Below the pieces are notes generated by a model. It was given only the letters and a program-made list of their open reading frames with translations, was not told the origin of the DNA and searched no databases. Made by a program: the position numbers and the translations under genes. A stretch of DNA of 64,000 nucleotides from Ruminococcus callidus (GTDB taxonomy: Bacteria; Bacillota; Clostridia; Oscillospirales; Ruminococcaceae): assembly GCF_020709055.1 (NCBI RefSeq), contig NZ_JAJFCK010000002.1, positions 1-64,000 of the forward strand. Reading direction: 5' to 3'. Shown here piece after piece: positions 1-9,303 of the stretch (position 1 is its first letter; every line of letters begins with the position of its first letter).

Positions 1-2
1 GT

Positions 3-173
3 GCCGGTCTGGGCGTATGGGGCGTTGTAAACCTGATCGAAGGCTATGGTAACGACAACCCCGGTGCGAAGTCACAGGGCATGAAACAGCTTATGGCTGG
101 TTTGGCATTGATTCTGCTGGGCATCGTCATGATTCCGGTTCTGGTCGGCATGATGAACATTACCACCGGTTAA
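3..173 (+). CDS. Maff2 family mobile element protein, C-terminal part
   Basis: The reading frame is open at the window edge and ends with TAA at 171-173, so only the last 56 residues are seen. They contain a Gly-rich start, a charged loop (EGYGNDNPGAK) and a hydrophobic segment (LMAGLALILLGIVMIPVLV). This matches Maff2, a small two-helix membrane protein encoded just before the VirB6/PrgI/VirB4 genes in Firmicutes conjugative elements and often thought to be pilin-like. The role is inferred from family and position. Its base composition is richer in GC than the genes that follow. Confidence 0.75.
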   Translation, partial: AGLGVWGVVNLIEGYGNDNPGAKSQGMKQLMAGLALILLGIVMIPVLVGMMNITTG

Positions 174-203
174 TTTTACTGTGATGGTAAATCACTCAAA
201 GGA

Positions 204-242
204 GGAACAGAGCATGAAAATAATGTCCTCTGTTCCTTTTTT
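204..242 (+). terminator. Intrinsic terminator inside the conjugation operon
   Basis: A 9-bp perfect stem (GGAACAGAG at 204-212 with CTCTGTTCC at 228-236) is followed by six T. It lies between Maff2 and the VirB6-like gene, so it could let Maff2 be made in excess over the channel proteins. Confidence 0.65.
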
Positions 243-252
243 GGCATTATGA
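214..252 (+). CDS. Possible 12-residue leader peptide overlapping the terminator
   Basis: An ATG at 214 sits 8 nt after a strong AAAGGAGG (198-205) and opens a 12-codon frame (MKIMSSVPFLAL) that ends at TGA 250-252. The frame covers the loop and the 3' arm of the terminator hairpin, and its ribosome site is immediately 5' of the stem. A ribosome here would disturb the hairpin. Only the arrangement supports this; the peptide may not be made. Confidence 0.25.
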   Translation: MKIMSSVPFLAL

Positions 253-279
253 AAAATTATTCAAAAAAGGAGGGATTTC

Positions 280-1200
280 ATGGGCGTTGTTTCTGATTTT
301 GTGGATGGCATTGAAAGTGCTGTCAAGGACTTTCTAAACGATGCTGTCACACAAACATTGAAAACAACATTCGAGCTGCTCCAAGGCGGATTGGATACCA
401 GTAAAGCAGATGGCATTGGCGGAATGTTTCAGCAATTTCTTAGTGTTCATCCTGCAACCTTTACGGGCGGCGGAAGCACTGGTGCAACTGCTATCTGGAC
501 AACAATTGAAAAGGTTTGCAATGATGCAGTAGTACCTGTTGCTGGCATGGTATTTGCAATTGTCGTCATAAATGACTTAATGCAAATGGTCATGAACAAC
601 AATAACTTCAAGGACATAGATGACAGTATTTTTGTTCGCTGGATATTGAAAGTAGTTTGCGGAGTGCTTTTAATCTCTAACACATACTATATCGCCTCCG
701 GCTTTTTTGCATTTGGTACAAAAGCGACCGCAACAGCTATGACAACACTACTCGGCACAAATGCTTTTAGCGGCAATATCTCAGTTGCATCTGATTACGG
801 TATCGGAATGCTCATTGTCCTACTGTTATTGTCGCTGATTATCTTAGTAGGCGTCTTTGTTATGCTTGCAGTCATTGTAGTTGTACTAGCATCACGTATG
901 ATAGAAATTTTTATGTACCTCGGAATTTCCCCTCTCCCAATGGCTACGATGATGGGAGGACAATGGTCAGAAGTAGGAAAGAACTGGTTTCGAGGACTTG
1001 TTGCACTGGCTTTTCAGGGCTTATTCATTATCCTTGCCTTAGGGATATTCTCCACAATGTTTACGAATGCCCTTGCAAAGTTATCTTCCGGAGGCTCTGC
1101 AATCATGCAGATGGCAATCTTATTGGGGTATACCCTCGCTTTGATCTTTACCATTCTGCGGTCTGGTGCAATATCCAAATCTGTTTTTAACGCTCATTAA
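280..1200 (+). CDS. VirB6/TrbL-like conjugal transfer membrane protein (CD1112 type)
   Basis: A 306-residue polytopic membrane protein. A soluble amphipathic N-terminus (about residues 1-75) is followed by at least five hydrophobic segments: near 85-105, 128-145, 175-215, 240-260 and 275-295. Length, segment order and position between Maff2 and PrgI match the CD1112-type VirB6/TrbL proteins of Firmicutes ICEs, which form the inner-membrane channel of the type IV secretion apparatus. The start has AAAGGAGGG about 6 nt upstream. The family call rests on overall resemblance, as there is no catalytic motif. Confidence 0.75.
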   Translation: MGVVSDFVDGIESAVKDFLNDAVTQTLKTTFELLQGGLDTSKADGIGGMFQQFLSVHPATFTGGGSTGATAIWTTIEKVCNDAVVPVAGMVFAIVVINDLMQMVMNNNNFKDIDDSIFVRWILKVVCGVLLISNTYYIASGFFAFGTKATATAMTTLLGTNAFSGNISVASDYGIGMLIVLLLLSLIILVGVFVMLAVIVVVLASRMIEIFMYLGISPLPMATMMGGQWSEVGKNWFRGLVALAFQGLFIILALGIFSTMFTNALAKLSSGGSAIMQMAILLGYTLALIFTILRSGAISKSVFNAH

Positions 1201-1260
1201 CTTTTATCTTTTCCCTACTGTGACTGTAGAGAAAGTGATGTGCAAAAAGGAGGTGACAAC

Positions 1261-1710
1261 TTGGCACAATATGTTCCCATTCCCAAAGACTTATCTGAAA
1301 TCAAGCAAAAGTTCATTGCCGGACTTACAAAACGACAATCTATTTGCTTTGGAATTGGCTTTGCAATCGGAATTCCTGCTTTTTTTCTTGTGCGATCATT
1401 TGTAGGGTTGGGCGGCGGTATTGTTACTGGCGGCATTCTTGCCTCACCTGCTATTTTCTGTGGACTATACAGCAAAAACGGACTGCATCTGGAACAGCAA
1501 GTGAAATTGACGCTTGACTTCTTTCGCAGCCCCAGAAAACGAACCTATCAATCTGAAAATGTTTACCAACAAATCAAAGATGCAATAGAATATCAGCACT
1601 TACGCACAGTTTTGCGATATAACACGTATGAAATTCCAAAAAGAAAGGGAGGCAATCACCGTGCAAAAAAACAAAAAGCAGAAAAAGAACTCCAAAGCAC
1701 CAACGCATAA
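1261..1710 (+). CDS. PrgI family conjugation protein
   Basis: A 149-residue protein with an N-terminal VPIPKDLSEIK segment, two closely spaced transmembrane helices (about residues 35-70, with a Gly-rich turn) and a basic C-terminal tail. This is typical of PrgI, a small membrane partner of the VirB4 ATPase. I chose the TTG at 1261 because AGGAGGTG (1248-1255) lies 5-7 nt before it; the upstream GTG at 1240 would read through its own ribosome site. The last 50 bases overlap the VirB4 gene, which suggests translational coupling. Confidence 0.75.
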   Translation: MAQYVPIPKDLSEIKQKFIAGLTKRQSICFGIGFAIGIPAFFLVRSFVGLGGGIVTGGILASPAIFCGLYSKNGLHLEQQVKLTLDFFRSPRKRTYQSENVYQQIKDAIEYQHLRTVLRYNTYEIPKRKGGNHRAKKQKAEKELQSTNA

Positions 1711-4096
1711 AGCCGTTCCGGCAACGCCGTTGACAAAACAAGAGAGAAAAGCAATAGAAGCCAGAATGGCAAAATTGAAAAGCAGCAAGAAAAGCAGTAC
1801 ACAAAAGACAATTCCTTATCTGGAAATGTTTCAGGACGGTACTTGCCAGATAACAAATTCCACTTACTCGAAAACCATACAGTTTTTTGACATCAATTAT
1901 CGACTTGCTACTTTTGACGAAAAGAATTTTATCTTCTCCAAGTATTGTGATCTCTTAAATTATTTCGATAACACTGTAAAATTCCAATTGACATTTGAAA
2001 ATCAAAACACTGATGTCGATGAACTTCTGAAAATGTTGGAAATTCCGGAACAAACTGACGACTTCAACGATATTCGGCAAGAATACTCCGCTATGTTGAA
2101 AAGCCAATTGATTTCCGGTTCAAACGGTCGTGTGCTTCGAAAGTTTTTGACATTTACAGTAGAAGCTAGCTCGCTGCACAACGCCCGTTTGAAATTGGAC
2201 AGTATCGCAGCAGAGGTACAAAACATTCTGCGTTCCATGGGCGTTGCAAGTACAATTTTAGATGGCAAAGAACGATTAGAAGTGCTCTACCGTTCATTGA
2301 ATCCGTTTTCAGATGACCCCTTCCTTTTCGATTGGAAATATCGAATTAAGTCTGGTGCATCTACCAAGGATTTTATTGCACCTACCAGTCTTAGGTTTGT
2401 AAAATCAAATTTTGAAATCGGAGAAAATGGATTTGGTTCAGTTTATTCTATCAACTTGCTTGCCGGAGAACTGTCTGATGAGGTTTTATATGACTATCTT
2501 TCCAATGACGATCTGATATGCGTCAATCTCCATGTAGAGCCTTACGATCAAATTGCAGCATTGAAATTTATCAAAGGCAAGCTTTCCGACGTGGAAAAGA
2601 TGAAAATTGACGAACAGAAAAAAGCAACGCAATCTGGATATGATCCGAATATCCTGCCGCCGTCTGTTAAGCTTTATATCGATCAGCTGGAAAAAATGCT
2701 GGACGACTTAAATAGCAAGAATGAACGTCTGTTCCACATCACTTTAACCATTCGGGCATATGCAGAATCCAAAAAGAAAATGAAACTTCAACAGGATTTG
2801 CTAAAACGAATTACGCAGAAAAACAGCTGCAAATTGTTTTCATTGGACTATGAGCAAGAACAAGGTCTTTGCTCCAGTTTGCCGTTGGGTTATAACAATG
2901 TCAAAGTGAATCGTGTATTGACAACTTCGGCTATTGCTGTATTTGTGCCATTCACGACACAGGAGTTGTTTCAGGGTACTGACGCTTCATATTATGGCTT
3001 AAATTCACTTTCGCAGAATATGATTATGGGAAATCGAAAATTACTGAAAAATCCAAATGGATTGATTCTTGGAACGCCGGGTTCTGGTAAGTCTTTTTCT
3101 GTAAAACGTGAGATTTTAGATACATTCCTAAAAACAACAGACGACATTATCATCTGTGACCCAGAAGCCGAATATTACCCTCTGGTACAAGCTCTTGACG
3201 GACAGCTGATTAAAATTTCTACAAGTTCTCAACAGCACATCAATCCTATGGATATTGTCTGGGACAATGAAGAAGACGACGAAAATCCAATTGCAGTAAA
3301 ATCCGACTTTTTGATTTCTCTTATGGAATTGATTGTTGGCGGCAAATATGGACTAACCGCAGAAGAACGTTCTATTGTCGATCAATGTGTGAGAAATATC
3401 TATAACCACTTTCTTTCTCATAATCCTTCTAAGGAAACCATGCCGATTTTAGAAGATCTTCTCAAAGAACTGCGTGAAAATGGCGGAGATATTGCAAAGC
3501 GTGTTGCAAATTCGCTAGAGATGTACGTTACGGGATCACAAAACGTGTTTAACCACCGTACAACTGTGGACTTAAATAACCGCATCATTTGTTTTGACAT
3601 TAAGCAGCTCGGCAATCAGCTAAGAAAAGTCGGTATGCTGATTGTACAAGATCAAGTATGGAACAGAGTTTCCTTGAACCGTGGAAACAAATCAACTCGA
3701 TATTACATCGATGAATTTCACTTGCTCTTGAAAGAAGAACAAACTGCAAAATATTCTGTAGAAATGTGGAAACGTTTCCGAAAATGGGGCGGTATTCCTA
3801 CAGGCATTACACAGAATATCAAGGACTTGCTGCAATCACAGGAAATTGAAAATATTTTCGATAACAGTGACTTCATTTATATGTTGAATCAGGCTGCCGG
3901 CGACAGAGATATTCTTGCAGAAAAGCTGCATATCTCTGACCAGCAGTTAAAATATGTTACAAATGCCGGACGTGGACAGGGACTTATTTTCTTTGGGGAT
4001 ACAATCCTACCCTTCGTAGACAGATTCCCAAGAGATACAAAGATGTATCAGCTTATGACAACAGATCCAGCCGATCTTGCAAACAAAGTTTCATAA
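1661..4096 (+). CDS. VirB4-like conjugal transfer ATPase
   Basis: An 811-residue ATPase that powers type IV secretion. The N-terminal half is the VirB4 assembly domain. The C-terminal half has the Walker A motif GTPGSGKSFS near residue 470, a second conserved block IICDPEAEYYPL near 500, the Walker B motif YYIDEFHLLL near 682, and the downstream GGIPTGITQN segment typical of the VirB4/TraC group. The GTG at 1661 is preferred because AAAGGGAGG (1644-1652) is 8 nt upstream; a longer frame from ATG 1628 lacks such a site. The basic Lys-rich start (about 50 residues) is probably unstructured. It overlaps prgI and is followed within 30 nt by the CD1108-type gene. Confidence 0.9.
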   Translation: MQKNKKQKKNSKAPTHKAVPATPLTKQERKAIEARMAKLKSSKKSSTQKTIPYLEMFQDGTCQITNSTYSKTIQFFDINYRLATFDEKNFIFSKYCDLLNYFDNTVKFQLTFENQNTDVDELLKMLEIPEQTDDFNDIRQEYSAMLKSQLISGSNGRVLRKFLTFTVEASSLHNARLKLDSIAAEVQNILRSMGVASTILDGKERLEVLYRSLNPFSDDPFLFDWKYRIKSGASTKDFIAPTSLRFVKSNFEIGENGFGSVYSINLLAGELSDEVLYDYLSNDDLICVNLHVEPYDQIAALKFIKGKLSDVEKMKIDEQKKATQSGYDPNILPPSVKLYIDQLEKMLDDLNSKNERLFHITLTIRAYAESKKKMKLQQDLLKRITQKNSCKLFSLDYEQEQGLCSSLPLGYNNVKVNRVLTTSAIAVFVPFTTQELFQGTDASYYGLNSLSQNMIMGNRKLLKNPNGLILGTPGSGKSFSVKREILDTFLKTTDDIIICDPEAEYYPLVQALDGQLIKISTSSQQHINPMDIVWDNEEDDENPIAVKSDFLISLMELIVGGKYGLTAEERSIVDQCVRNIYNHFLSHNPSKETMPILEDLLKELRENGGDIAKRVANSLEMYVTGSQNVFNHRTTVDLNNRIICFDIKQLGNQLRKVGMLIVQDQVWNRVSLNRGNKSTRYYIDEFHLLLKEEQTAKYSVEMWKRFRKWGGIPTGITQNIKDLLQSQEIENIFDNSDFIYMLNQAAGDRDILAEKLHISDQQLKYVTNAGRGQGLIFFGDTILPFVDRFPRDTKMYQLMTTDPADLANKVS

Positions 4097-4126
4097 CTCA
4101 ATTTAGTGTCAAAGGTGGTGAAAAAA

Positions 4127-7100
4127 ATGAGAATGCACAAACGTAGGCAAGTAGGATTTCAATCTGGGAGAGATTTTCAGCTACAGGAAAAAAAGCACGT
4201 CCATGTTCATTTTTCTCAGCAAGTGGACGACTCCGGAAAGCTAAAAACAGGTGTACAAATTACACGCCAGCAAAATCAAGAAATTGGGAAATATCACGGC
4301 GTTTTTCATCGTGCTGCTTCTATACAGCATCACATCACCGGAGATGTTCCTAAGATTTTCCCTGACAATACCGTTGTATCTGCTGCAAAGAATGCCATGA
4401 AATTTACAGGACATACTGTTCTAGCAGCGGAAAATGCTGTGATTCGTCGAAAAGACCCAGCTCATGCAGATAATCGGCATTGGCATTTGCAATTTCAACG
4501 TATGCAAGATTCTACTGGAAATCAGCATACACAAGTTCATTTCATCCGAAAAGAAAATGAAAACCTCGGAAACACACATGGCTTATTCCATCGTGCAGCT
4601 TCCTTGCAGCATCGTATTACCGGAGATACTCCTAAGATCTTCTCTGATAGTGCTGCTGTATCTGCTGCGAAGAATGCCATGAAGTTTACAGGACACACCA
4701 TTCTGGCAGCTGAAAATGCTGTACTGCGACGTACTAGACCAGAATACGCTGATAACCGACATTGGCATCTGCAATTTCAACGCAATGCAGACAGCAGCGG
4801 AAAATTGCATACACAGGCGAGGTTTGTTCGTATAGAAAATCCTACAGTCGGTGAATATCACGGTGTATTACATCGCATTAACTCTATGCATCACCGTATC
4901 ACTGGTGATACGCCAACGATACTGCCTGATTCAGTTGCCTTTCAAACTGCAAAAAAAGCACTTCGATTTACAGGACATACAGCATTAGCTGTAGAAAACG
5001 CTTTTATACGGCGTTTTGATGCTGGTCATGCTGATAATCGACATTGGCAATTGCAATTGAAACGAACACAAGATCAAAATGGTGGATTTCACACTAAAAT
5101 GCACTTTGTGCGTACAGATGTTCCGCAATTGCAAAAAAGTCGTGGTGTGATACATAAAGCAGTCTCATTCCGTCACCGTATTTCCGGTGATATTCCATCT
5201 CTGACTAAACATCTGCAATCTCAACAACCAAAGACAAAGAAAGCTATTGTTGCAAAGGCAGCTGCACAAGGTGCGTGGGCAGATGTAAAATTAACTGCAA
5301 AAGCAGGAATAAATACTGCATTAGCCGCTGAAACCACAGCCTTAACAATCAAAGATATTGGCTGGTGTGAAGTCAAGCGTAAAATCGCTTATAAATATCA
5401 ACGTGACGTTTCCAATGTAGATGATGCAAATCACGGTCTTCTTGCCAGCGGCAAAATTGTAAAGGATGCAGTTGTTGGATTCCAGCGATTTCAGCGGCAA
5501 AAAGTTACTCTAAAGCAAGAACGTCAACGACTTGTACAGAAAAAGCAGCATACAATGCTGCTTGCGGAAAAAACAAATCAAAGCTTACAAAAGAGTGTTC
5601 ATCGCCAAATAGAAAAGAAAGCTGAATTTATCAGCCGGAAAAAAGATTTCCGCATATCCAAAAAGAATGGCACAGTTACGCCGCTTCAAAAAACTGCATT
5701 AAAAAGGCGAAAACAAGTCTATCGTTTTGAGAAAAAGAAGTATCAGAAATTCAAGCGTACTACTTACAGGATTCAGAAAAAAGAAACCAAGGCTTATTTC
5801 CTGCAAAAGAAGATCGTAAAATTCAGCAAGCCTAAACCGCTTATTTTTATGCCGATTAGCTATGCTGGAGCCCGTGCCAAATCTAGCAGCTGGCAAAAAG
5901 CTGTCAGTGCAGATGCTGACAATGATTTTATGCGATTAGCAGATGCCGGTGTTCGCACGGCAAGACGCTTTCAAAAATCACCCGCCCAAAAGACAAAAAA
6001 GGCACAGAAAAATCAAAAATCCCTACAGAAAAAATCCAGTCAAACGCAAGTCAAGTTAAAGCAGCAGGAAAGCAAATTAAAGCAATCCAGCAGCAAACAG
6101 CAGCAAAGAAAAAAGAAAGCGAACCACAAGAAAAGAACAAAAAAGAAAAGTAGTTTAAAAGAACGTTTTCGTCGTGGATTCCATAAGGGAATTGAAGAAG
6201 CCGCCAAAAAATTTATGATTCCTGCTTTACCTGTTTTATTCGGTGGTCTCATCTTTCTGGTTATTCTTGTACTGATTTTTGGTGTCTTTGCAAATTCCGG
6301 CTTTATTATGGGTACATATGCCGCTTTGGACGATTCTCTCTCCAAATCAGAAATGGTATACACCAATTTTGCAAATAACATGAATAAAAAGGTGCTTGCT
6401 GTTGGAAATGAATCTCTATGGAAAATAGGATTAAATCAACTGGGTGTTTCTTTGGAAATCACAGAGAATTATGATGACACTCCTACTGAATTCATCTTTG
6501 GACAATCCGCTGTATTTCCTGACACTCCGGCATATGATTTCAATCCCAATCAGTTGTGGAGTTTTCTCTGTGCTTATTATTATGACTTTGACGCATCAGA
6601 GAAAGCAAAAGATAACGAAGAAGATTTTGATGTACCTTACTGGGAATATGACTCCGACACTTACAAAATTATAAAAAAGCTATTTGAGTTGGAGTACACT
6701 TTTGATTACCGGTACGATAACGCATCCAGCTGGAGTGAATTAGGTACATACACATACGATTGGAAATTCCATTATGTGACTGGAAGTGGAACCGAAAATG
6801 GCTATCCTTACATCGATTTCAAAGCCATTCCAAATGACTTAAAAGACTTTGCAAAAGTAAAATCAAACCGCATTTATTACAATGCCGAAAATGGTGAAAT
6901 TCTAAATGCCAGAAAAAAATACAAAGCAACCGGCTGGTACTTACAAGATCAACGCTACAATGTGATTGATCCTTCCGGAAATGAATTGCCTTCATTCTAC
7001 ACACAAGATACAAACGCATTTCAGTATGATTACTCTTATACCGGTGGATATGGACGCTTCTATACATTTGAAAGATCAACCTATTGGATTCCCAGCAGCA

Positions 7101-8014
7101 AAAAAACATCTGATCCTGCCTTTTGTCCTACTGTTGCCCCCTATGACGTTGCCTTCTTCAAATTAAATAACAGTACAGATGTGTCTATCAAAAATGGTTT
7201 TTCTGGCTATTTGGGCTATAAAAGTGCTATGGAAAATAAGAATCTAATTACAGATGACTGGAATCGTCATTACGCCTATAATTCTTGGGCAAAATTGAAT
7301 GCAGAAGCTGGTGGCTTTTTGGGATATGGTTTCTGTACCTATTATCAAAAATACGAGTGGGTAAAAAATTGCACACTGTACTATACAGTGCATCAAAATT
7401 ACACATTTGACGAAGCGATCAGAAAAATTCTAAGCGAGCAATCAGATGCCGCAGATCGAATTGCTTATTATGAACTTCTTTGTGGCTCCGGTAGTACTGG
7501 TTCTACTACCAATCTATTGGGCAATCATCAAACATTTCCATCCCCTGTAGATGGTGGCATTGTTGATTTAATTAGCGGCAATTGGATTTACAATGGCTAT
7601 GGATATGATATGCACGGTTGGAATCAGGAACACTGCTCTATCAATCAGCATAACGGATTAGATATTATTCGCAATTCCGGAAGCAACGTATACGCCATGG
7701 TATCTGGAAAAATTACAGATTATGACCCTGATACGCATTCTCTTACCATTGTTTCTTCTAAAAAGGTAGACCTGTGGTACGATAAAGAGCGAAAAGTAAA
7801 AATCCTATACAGCAACGTCAAACTAAAAAGTGGCTTGAATAATGGGGACGTTTTAAGTGCCGGAGAAAAAATAGGCACTTCTACCAGCGACCGAAACTGC
7901 GTTACTACCAAAAATGAAAAAGCAGTCTACGACTATGTTCACGTTCAAGTATACATTAGCTATGACTGGAACAGCTATGAAATGGCTGACCCAAGACTCC
8001 TTATCAATTATTAA
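4127..8014 (+). CDS. CD1108-type membrane protein with C-terminal M23-like peptidase domain
   Basis: A protein of about 1,295 residues. Residues 20-400 hold four tandem 94-residue units (separate entry). Residues 400-690 are highly basic coiled coil. One transmembrane helix (VLFGGLIFLVILVLIFGVFA) lies near 705-725. A large Tyr-rich outer domain follows, and the C-terminus resembles an M23/LytM fold (NQHNGLDIIRNSGSNVYAMV, then DYVHVQVYISYD). The usual second catalytic His/Asp pattern is not complete, so activity is uncertain. In related ICEs the protein follows VirB4 and probably opens the cell wall for the conjugation channel. ATG 4127 follows AAAGGTGG by 8 nt; a GTG at 4106 is an alternative. 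Confidence 0.7.
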   Translation: MRMHKRRQVGFQSGRDFQLQEKKHVHVHFSQQVDDSGKLKTGVQITRQQNQEIGKYHGVFHRAASIQHHITGDVPKIFPDNTVVSAAKNAMKFTGHTVLAAENAVIRRKDPAHADNRHWHLQFQRMQDSTGNQHTQVHFIRKENENLGNTHGLFHRAASLQHRITGDTPKIFSDSAAVSAAKNAMKFTGHTILAAENAVLRRTRPEYADNRHWHLQFQRNADSSGKLHTQARFVRIENPTVGEYHGVLHRINSMHHRITGDTPTILPDSVAFQTAKKALRFTGHTALAVENAFIRRFDAGHADNRHWQLQLKRTQDQNGGFHTKMHFVRTDVPQLQKSRGVIHKAVSFRHRISGDIPSLTKHLQSQQPKTKKAIVAKAAAQGAWADVKLTAKAGINTALAAETTALTIKDIGWCEVKRKIAYKYQRDVSNVDDANHGLLASGKIVKDAVVGFQRFQRQKVTLKQERQRLVQKKQHTMLLAEKTNQSLQKSVHRQIEKKAEFISRKKDFRISKKNGTVTPLQKTALKRRKQVYRFEKKKYQKFKRTTYRIQKKETKAYFLQKKIVKFSKPKPLIFMPISYAGARAKSSSWQKAVSADADNDFMRLADAGVRTARRFQKSPAQKTKKAQKNQKSLQKKSSQTQVKLKQQESKLKQSSSKQQQRKKKANHKKRTKKKSSLKERFRRGFHKGIEEAAKKFMIPALPVLFGGLIFLVILVLIFGVFANSGFIMGTYAALDDSLSKSEMVYTNFANNMNKKVLAVGNESLWKIGLNQLGVSLEITENYDDTPTEFIFGQSAVFPDTPAYDFNPNQLWSFLCAYYYDFDASEKAKDNEEDFDVPYWEYDSDTYKIIKKLFELEYTFDYRYDNASSWSELGTYTYDWKFHYVTGSGTENGYPYIDFKAIPNDLKDFAKVKSNRIYYNAENGEILNARKKYKATGWYLQDQRYNVIDPSGNELPSFYTQDTNAFQYDYSYTGGYGRFYTFERSTYWIPSSKKTSDPAFCPTVAPYDVAFFKLNNSTDVSIKNGFSGYLGYKSAMENKNLITDDWNRHYAYNSWAKLNAEAGGFLGYGFCTYYQKYEWVKNCTLYYTVHQNYTFDEAIRKILSEQSDAADRIAYYELLCGSGSTGSTTNLLGNHQTFPSPVDGGIVDLISGNWIYNGYGYDMHGWNQEHCSINQHNGLDIIRNSGSNVYAMVSGKITDYDPDTHSLTIVSSKKVDLWYDKERKVKILYSNVKLKSGLNNGDVLSAGEKIGTSTSDRNCVTTKNEKAVYDYVHVQVYISYDWNSYEMADPRLLINY
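4196..5323 (+). repeat. Four tandem 282-bp (94-codon) repeats in the CD1108-type gene
   Basis: The motif NRHWHLQFQR recurs with start codons for the preceding Asp at 4469, 4751 and 5033, exactly 282 bases apart. A diverged first copy (HVHVHFSQQ) sits 282 bases earlier. Each unit also has a FHRAAS-like segment, an ITGDTPKI segment and a FTGHT-LAAENA segment. Copies 2 and 3 are the most alike; the flanking ones are more diverged. Confidence 0.9.
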
Positions 8015-8033
8015 AACGGAAAGGCAATTTGAT

Positions 8034-8363
8034 ATGAAAGAAACTACAAAAAGGAAATTGAAGCGGCTGCATCAAAAACTGAATGAGCTGGAAGAACGCA
8101 TGAAAAAAGATGCAATTGATAAACGAGCTATTCAGAAGCAGATTCAAGACATTGAAAGCACTGAAATTTTTAATATGATTCGAAAGGGTGGATTATCCTT
8201 AGAAGTTGTTTGTGATGATCTGGAACTAGGAAAGAAGTTGCGTGAATCCGGCATAACAGCATCAGAAATTGCAGAAATGATTACATCGGAATCAAATGCA
8301 GAAACAACCGCTATGAAAGAAACAAGCACAACCCAAAATGAGAAAGAGAGGAATTTCGAATGA
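8034..8363 (+). CDS. DUF4315-like coiled-coil protein
   Basis: A 109-residue protein. Residues 1-45 form a charged coiled coil ([19 protein letters not shown]), followed by an [16 protein letters not shown] segment like the conserved tail of DUF4315, and an acidic Thr-rich end. DUF4315 genes are standard between the CD1108-type and DUF4366 genes of such ICEs. No biochemical role is known to me. ATG 8034 was chosen because GGAAAGG lies upstream and the longer frame would overlap the previous gene by 100 bases. Its TGA overlaps the next ATG (ATGA). Confidence 0.6.
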   Translation: MKETTKRKLKRLHQKLNELEERMKKDAIDKRAIQKQIQDIESTEIFNMIRKGGLSLEVVCDDLELGKKLRESGITASEIAEMITSESNAETTAMKETSTTQNEKERNFE

Positions 8364-9133
8364 AAAGAAAATGGATTGCAGCACTTGCTGCACTGACAAT
8401 GGCATTGCCTTTTCCCATGAGCATTTCTGCTTCTGCGGTAAATGAGGATATTCCTGCACAAACTGATGAAAGCATGATGGGACAAGAAGAAAGCAGCAAT
8501 ACCGATGCAGCACAAGAATCTGCGGATCAAATTCTGGGAGAAATTCTTGACTCCAACACAGCAACCGGAAATGCAGATGGCAACTCTGATTCGTCTCAGA
8601 TTGATTATGAAAATGATCCCTACTATGATACCGAAGGAAATGCATCACTGATCGAGAATCAGAAGATTATCTATGATTCTGATGAGATGCAGTTTATCTC
8701 TGTAACCACAAAAAATGGAAATGTATTCTACATCTTGATCGACTATACCGCTGCAAAGGAAAACGGCGGTGAAAATGTTGTTTATTTTCTGAACAAGGTA
8801 GATGATTATGATTTATATACTCTGCTGAACGATGGAAATAATTCAGATAATTCGGTAGAGGACTACGAAAAACAGAACGGCACTGCATTTGGCAAGACCA
8901 CATCTTCTATTGATGAATCCGAAAATGCAGTAGAAACAACTACTTCCACCGCTGCTGCTTCGTCAAGTTCGAAATCAGGAAACAAAAATATGATGATTAT
9001 TCTTTGCGTGGTAGTTGTTATCGGTGCTGGTGCTGCAATTTTCTTCTTTAAGTTCAAAAAGAAAAAGTCTACCGTTCCAAATGATGATCTGGACTTTGAT
9101 GAGTACGATGAAGATGAGGATGGTGACGAATAA
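8360..9133 (+). CDS. DUF4366 (CD1107-type) membrane-anchored extracytoplasmic protein
   Basis: A 257-residue protein with a clear signal peptide (Lys-rich start, hydrophobic core to about residue 25, ASA-like cleavage). It has an acidic Ser/Asn-rich region, a folded segment (about 95-165: [20 protein letters not shown] and [17 protein letters not shown]), a Ser/Thr linker, a transmembrane helix (about 208-230) and an acidic cytoplasmic tail. The folded part is typical of DUF4366, a conserved ICE surface protein probably attached to the transfer apparatus. The start overlaps the previous stop. Confidence 0.75.
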   Translation: MKRKWIAALAALTMALPFPMSISASAVNEDIPAQTDESMMGQEESSNTDAAQESADQILGEILDSNTATGNADGNSDSSQIDYENDPYYDTEGNASLIENQKIIYDSDEMQFISVTTKNGNVFYILIDYTAAKENGGENVVYFLNKVDDYDLYTLLNDGNNSDNSVEDYEKQNGTAFGKTTSSIDESENAVETTTSTAAASSSSKSGNKNMMIILCVVVVIGAGAAIFFFKFKKKKSTVPNDDLDFDEYDEDEDGDE

Positions 9134-9136
9134 GCT

Positions 9137-9289
9137 ATGAAAAAAGTTATTGTAGGTGGAATGATTGCAGTTGCAGTAATGGGTGTACTCTTTGCTCTCT
9201 CCATCAAGGGAGAAATTGATGCCCAGAAACATCCTGTATACATCAATGAAGCACGATTTCAGAACAGCCGCAATCAGAAAAAAGCGTGA
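9137..9289 (+). CDS. Small single-helix membrane peptide
   Basis: A 50-residue frame begins 3 nt after the DUF4366 stop. It has a Lys-Lys start, one hydrophobic helix (VIVGGMIAVAVMGVLFALSI) and a polar basic tail ending in RNQKKA. No strong ribosome site is seen, so translation is probably coupled to the upstream gene. Its own stop sits next to the SD of topB. The function is unknown; position suggests an accessory of the conjugation complex. Confidence 0.55.
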   Translation: MKKVIVGGMIAVAVMGVLFALSIKGEIDAQKHPVYINEARFQNSRNQKKA

Positions 9290-9303
9290 AAGGAGGAATT
9301 GCT

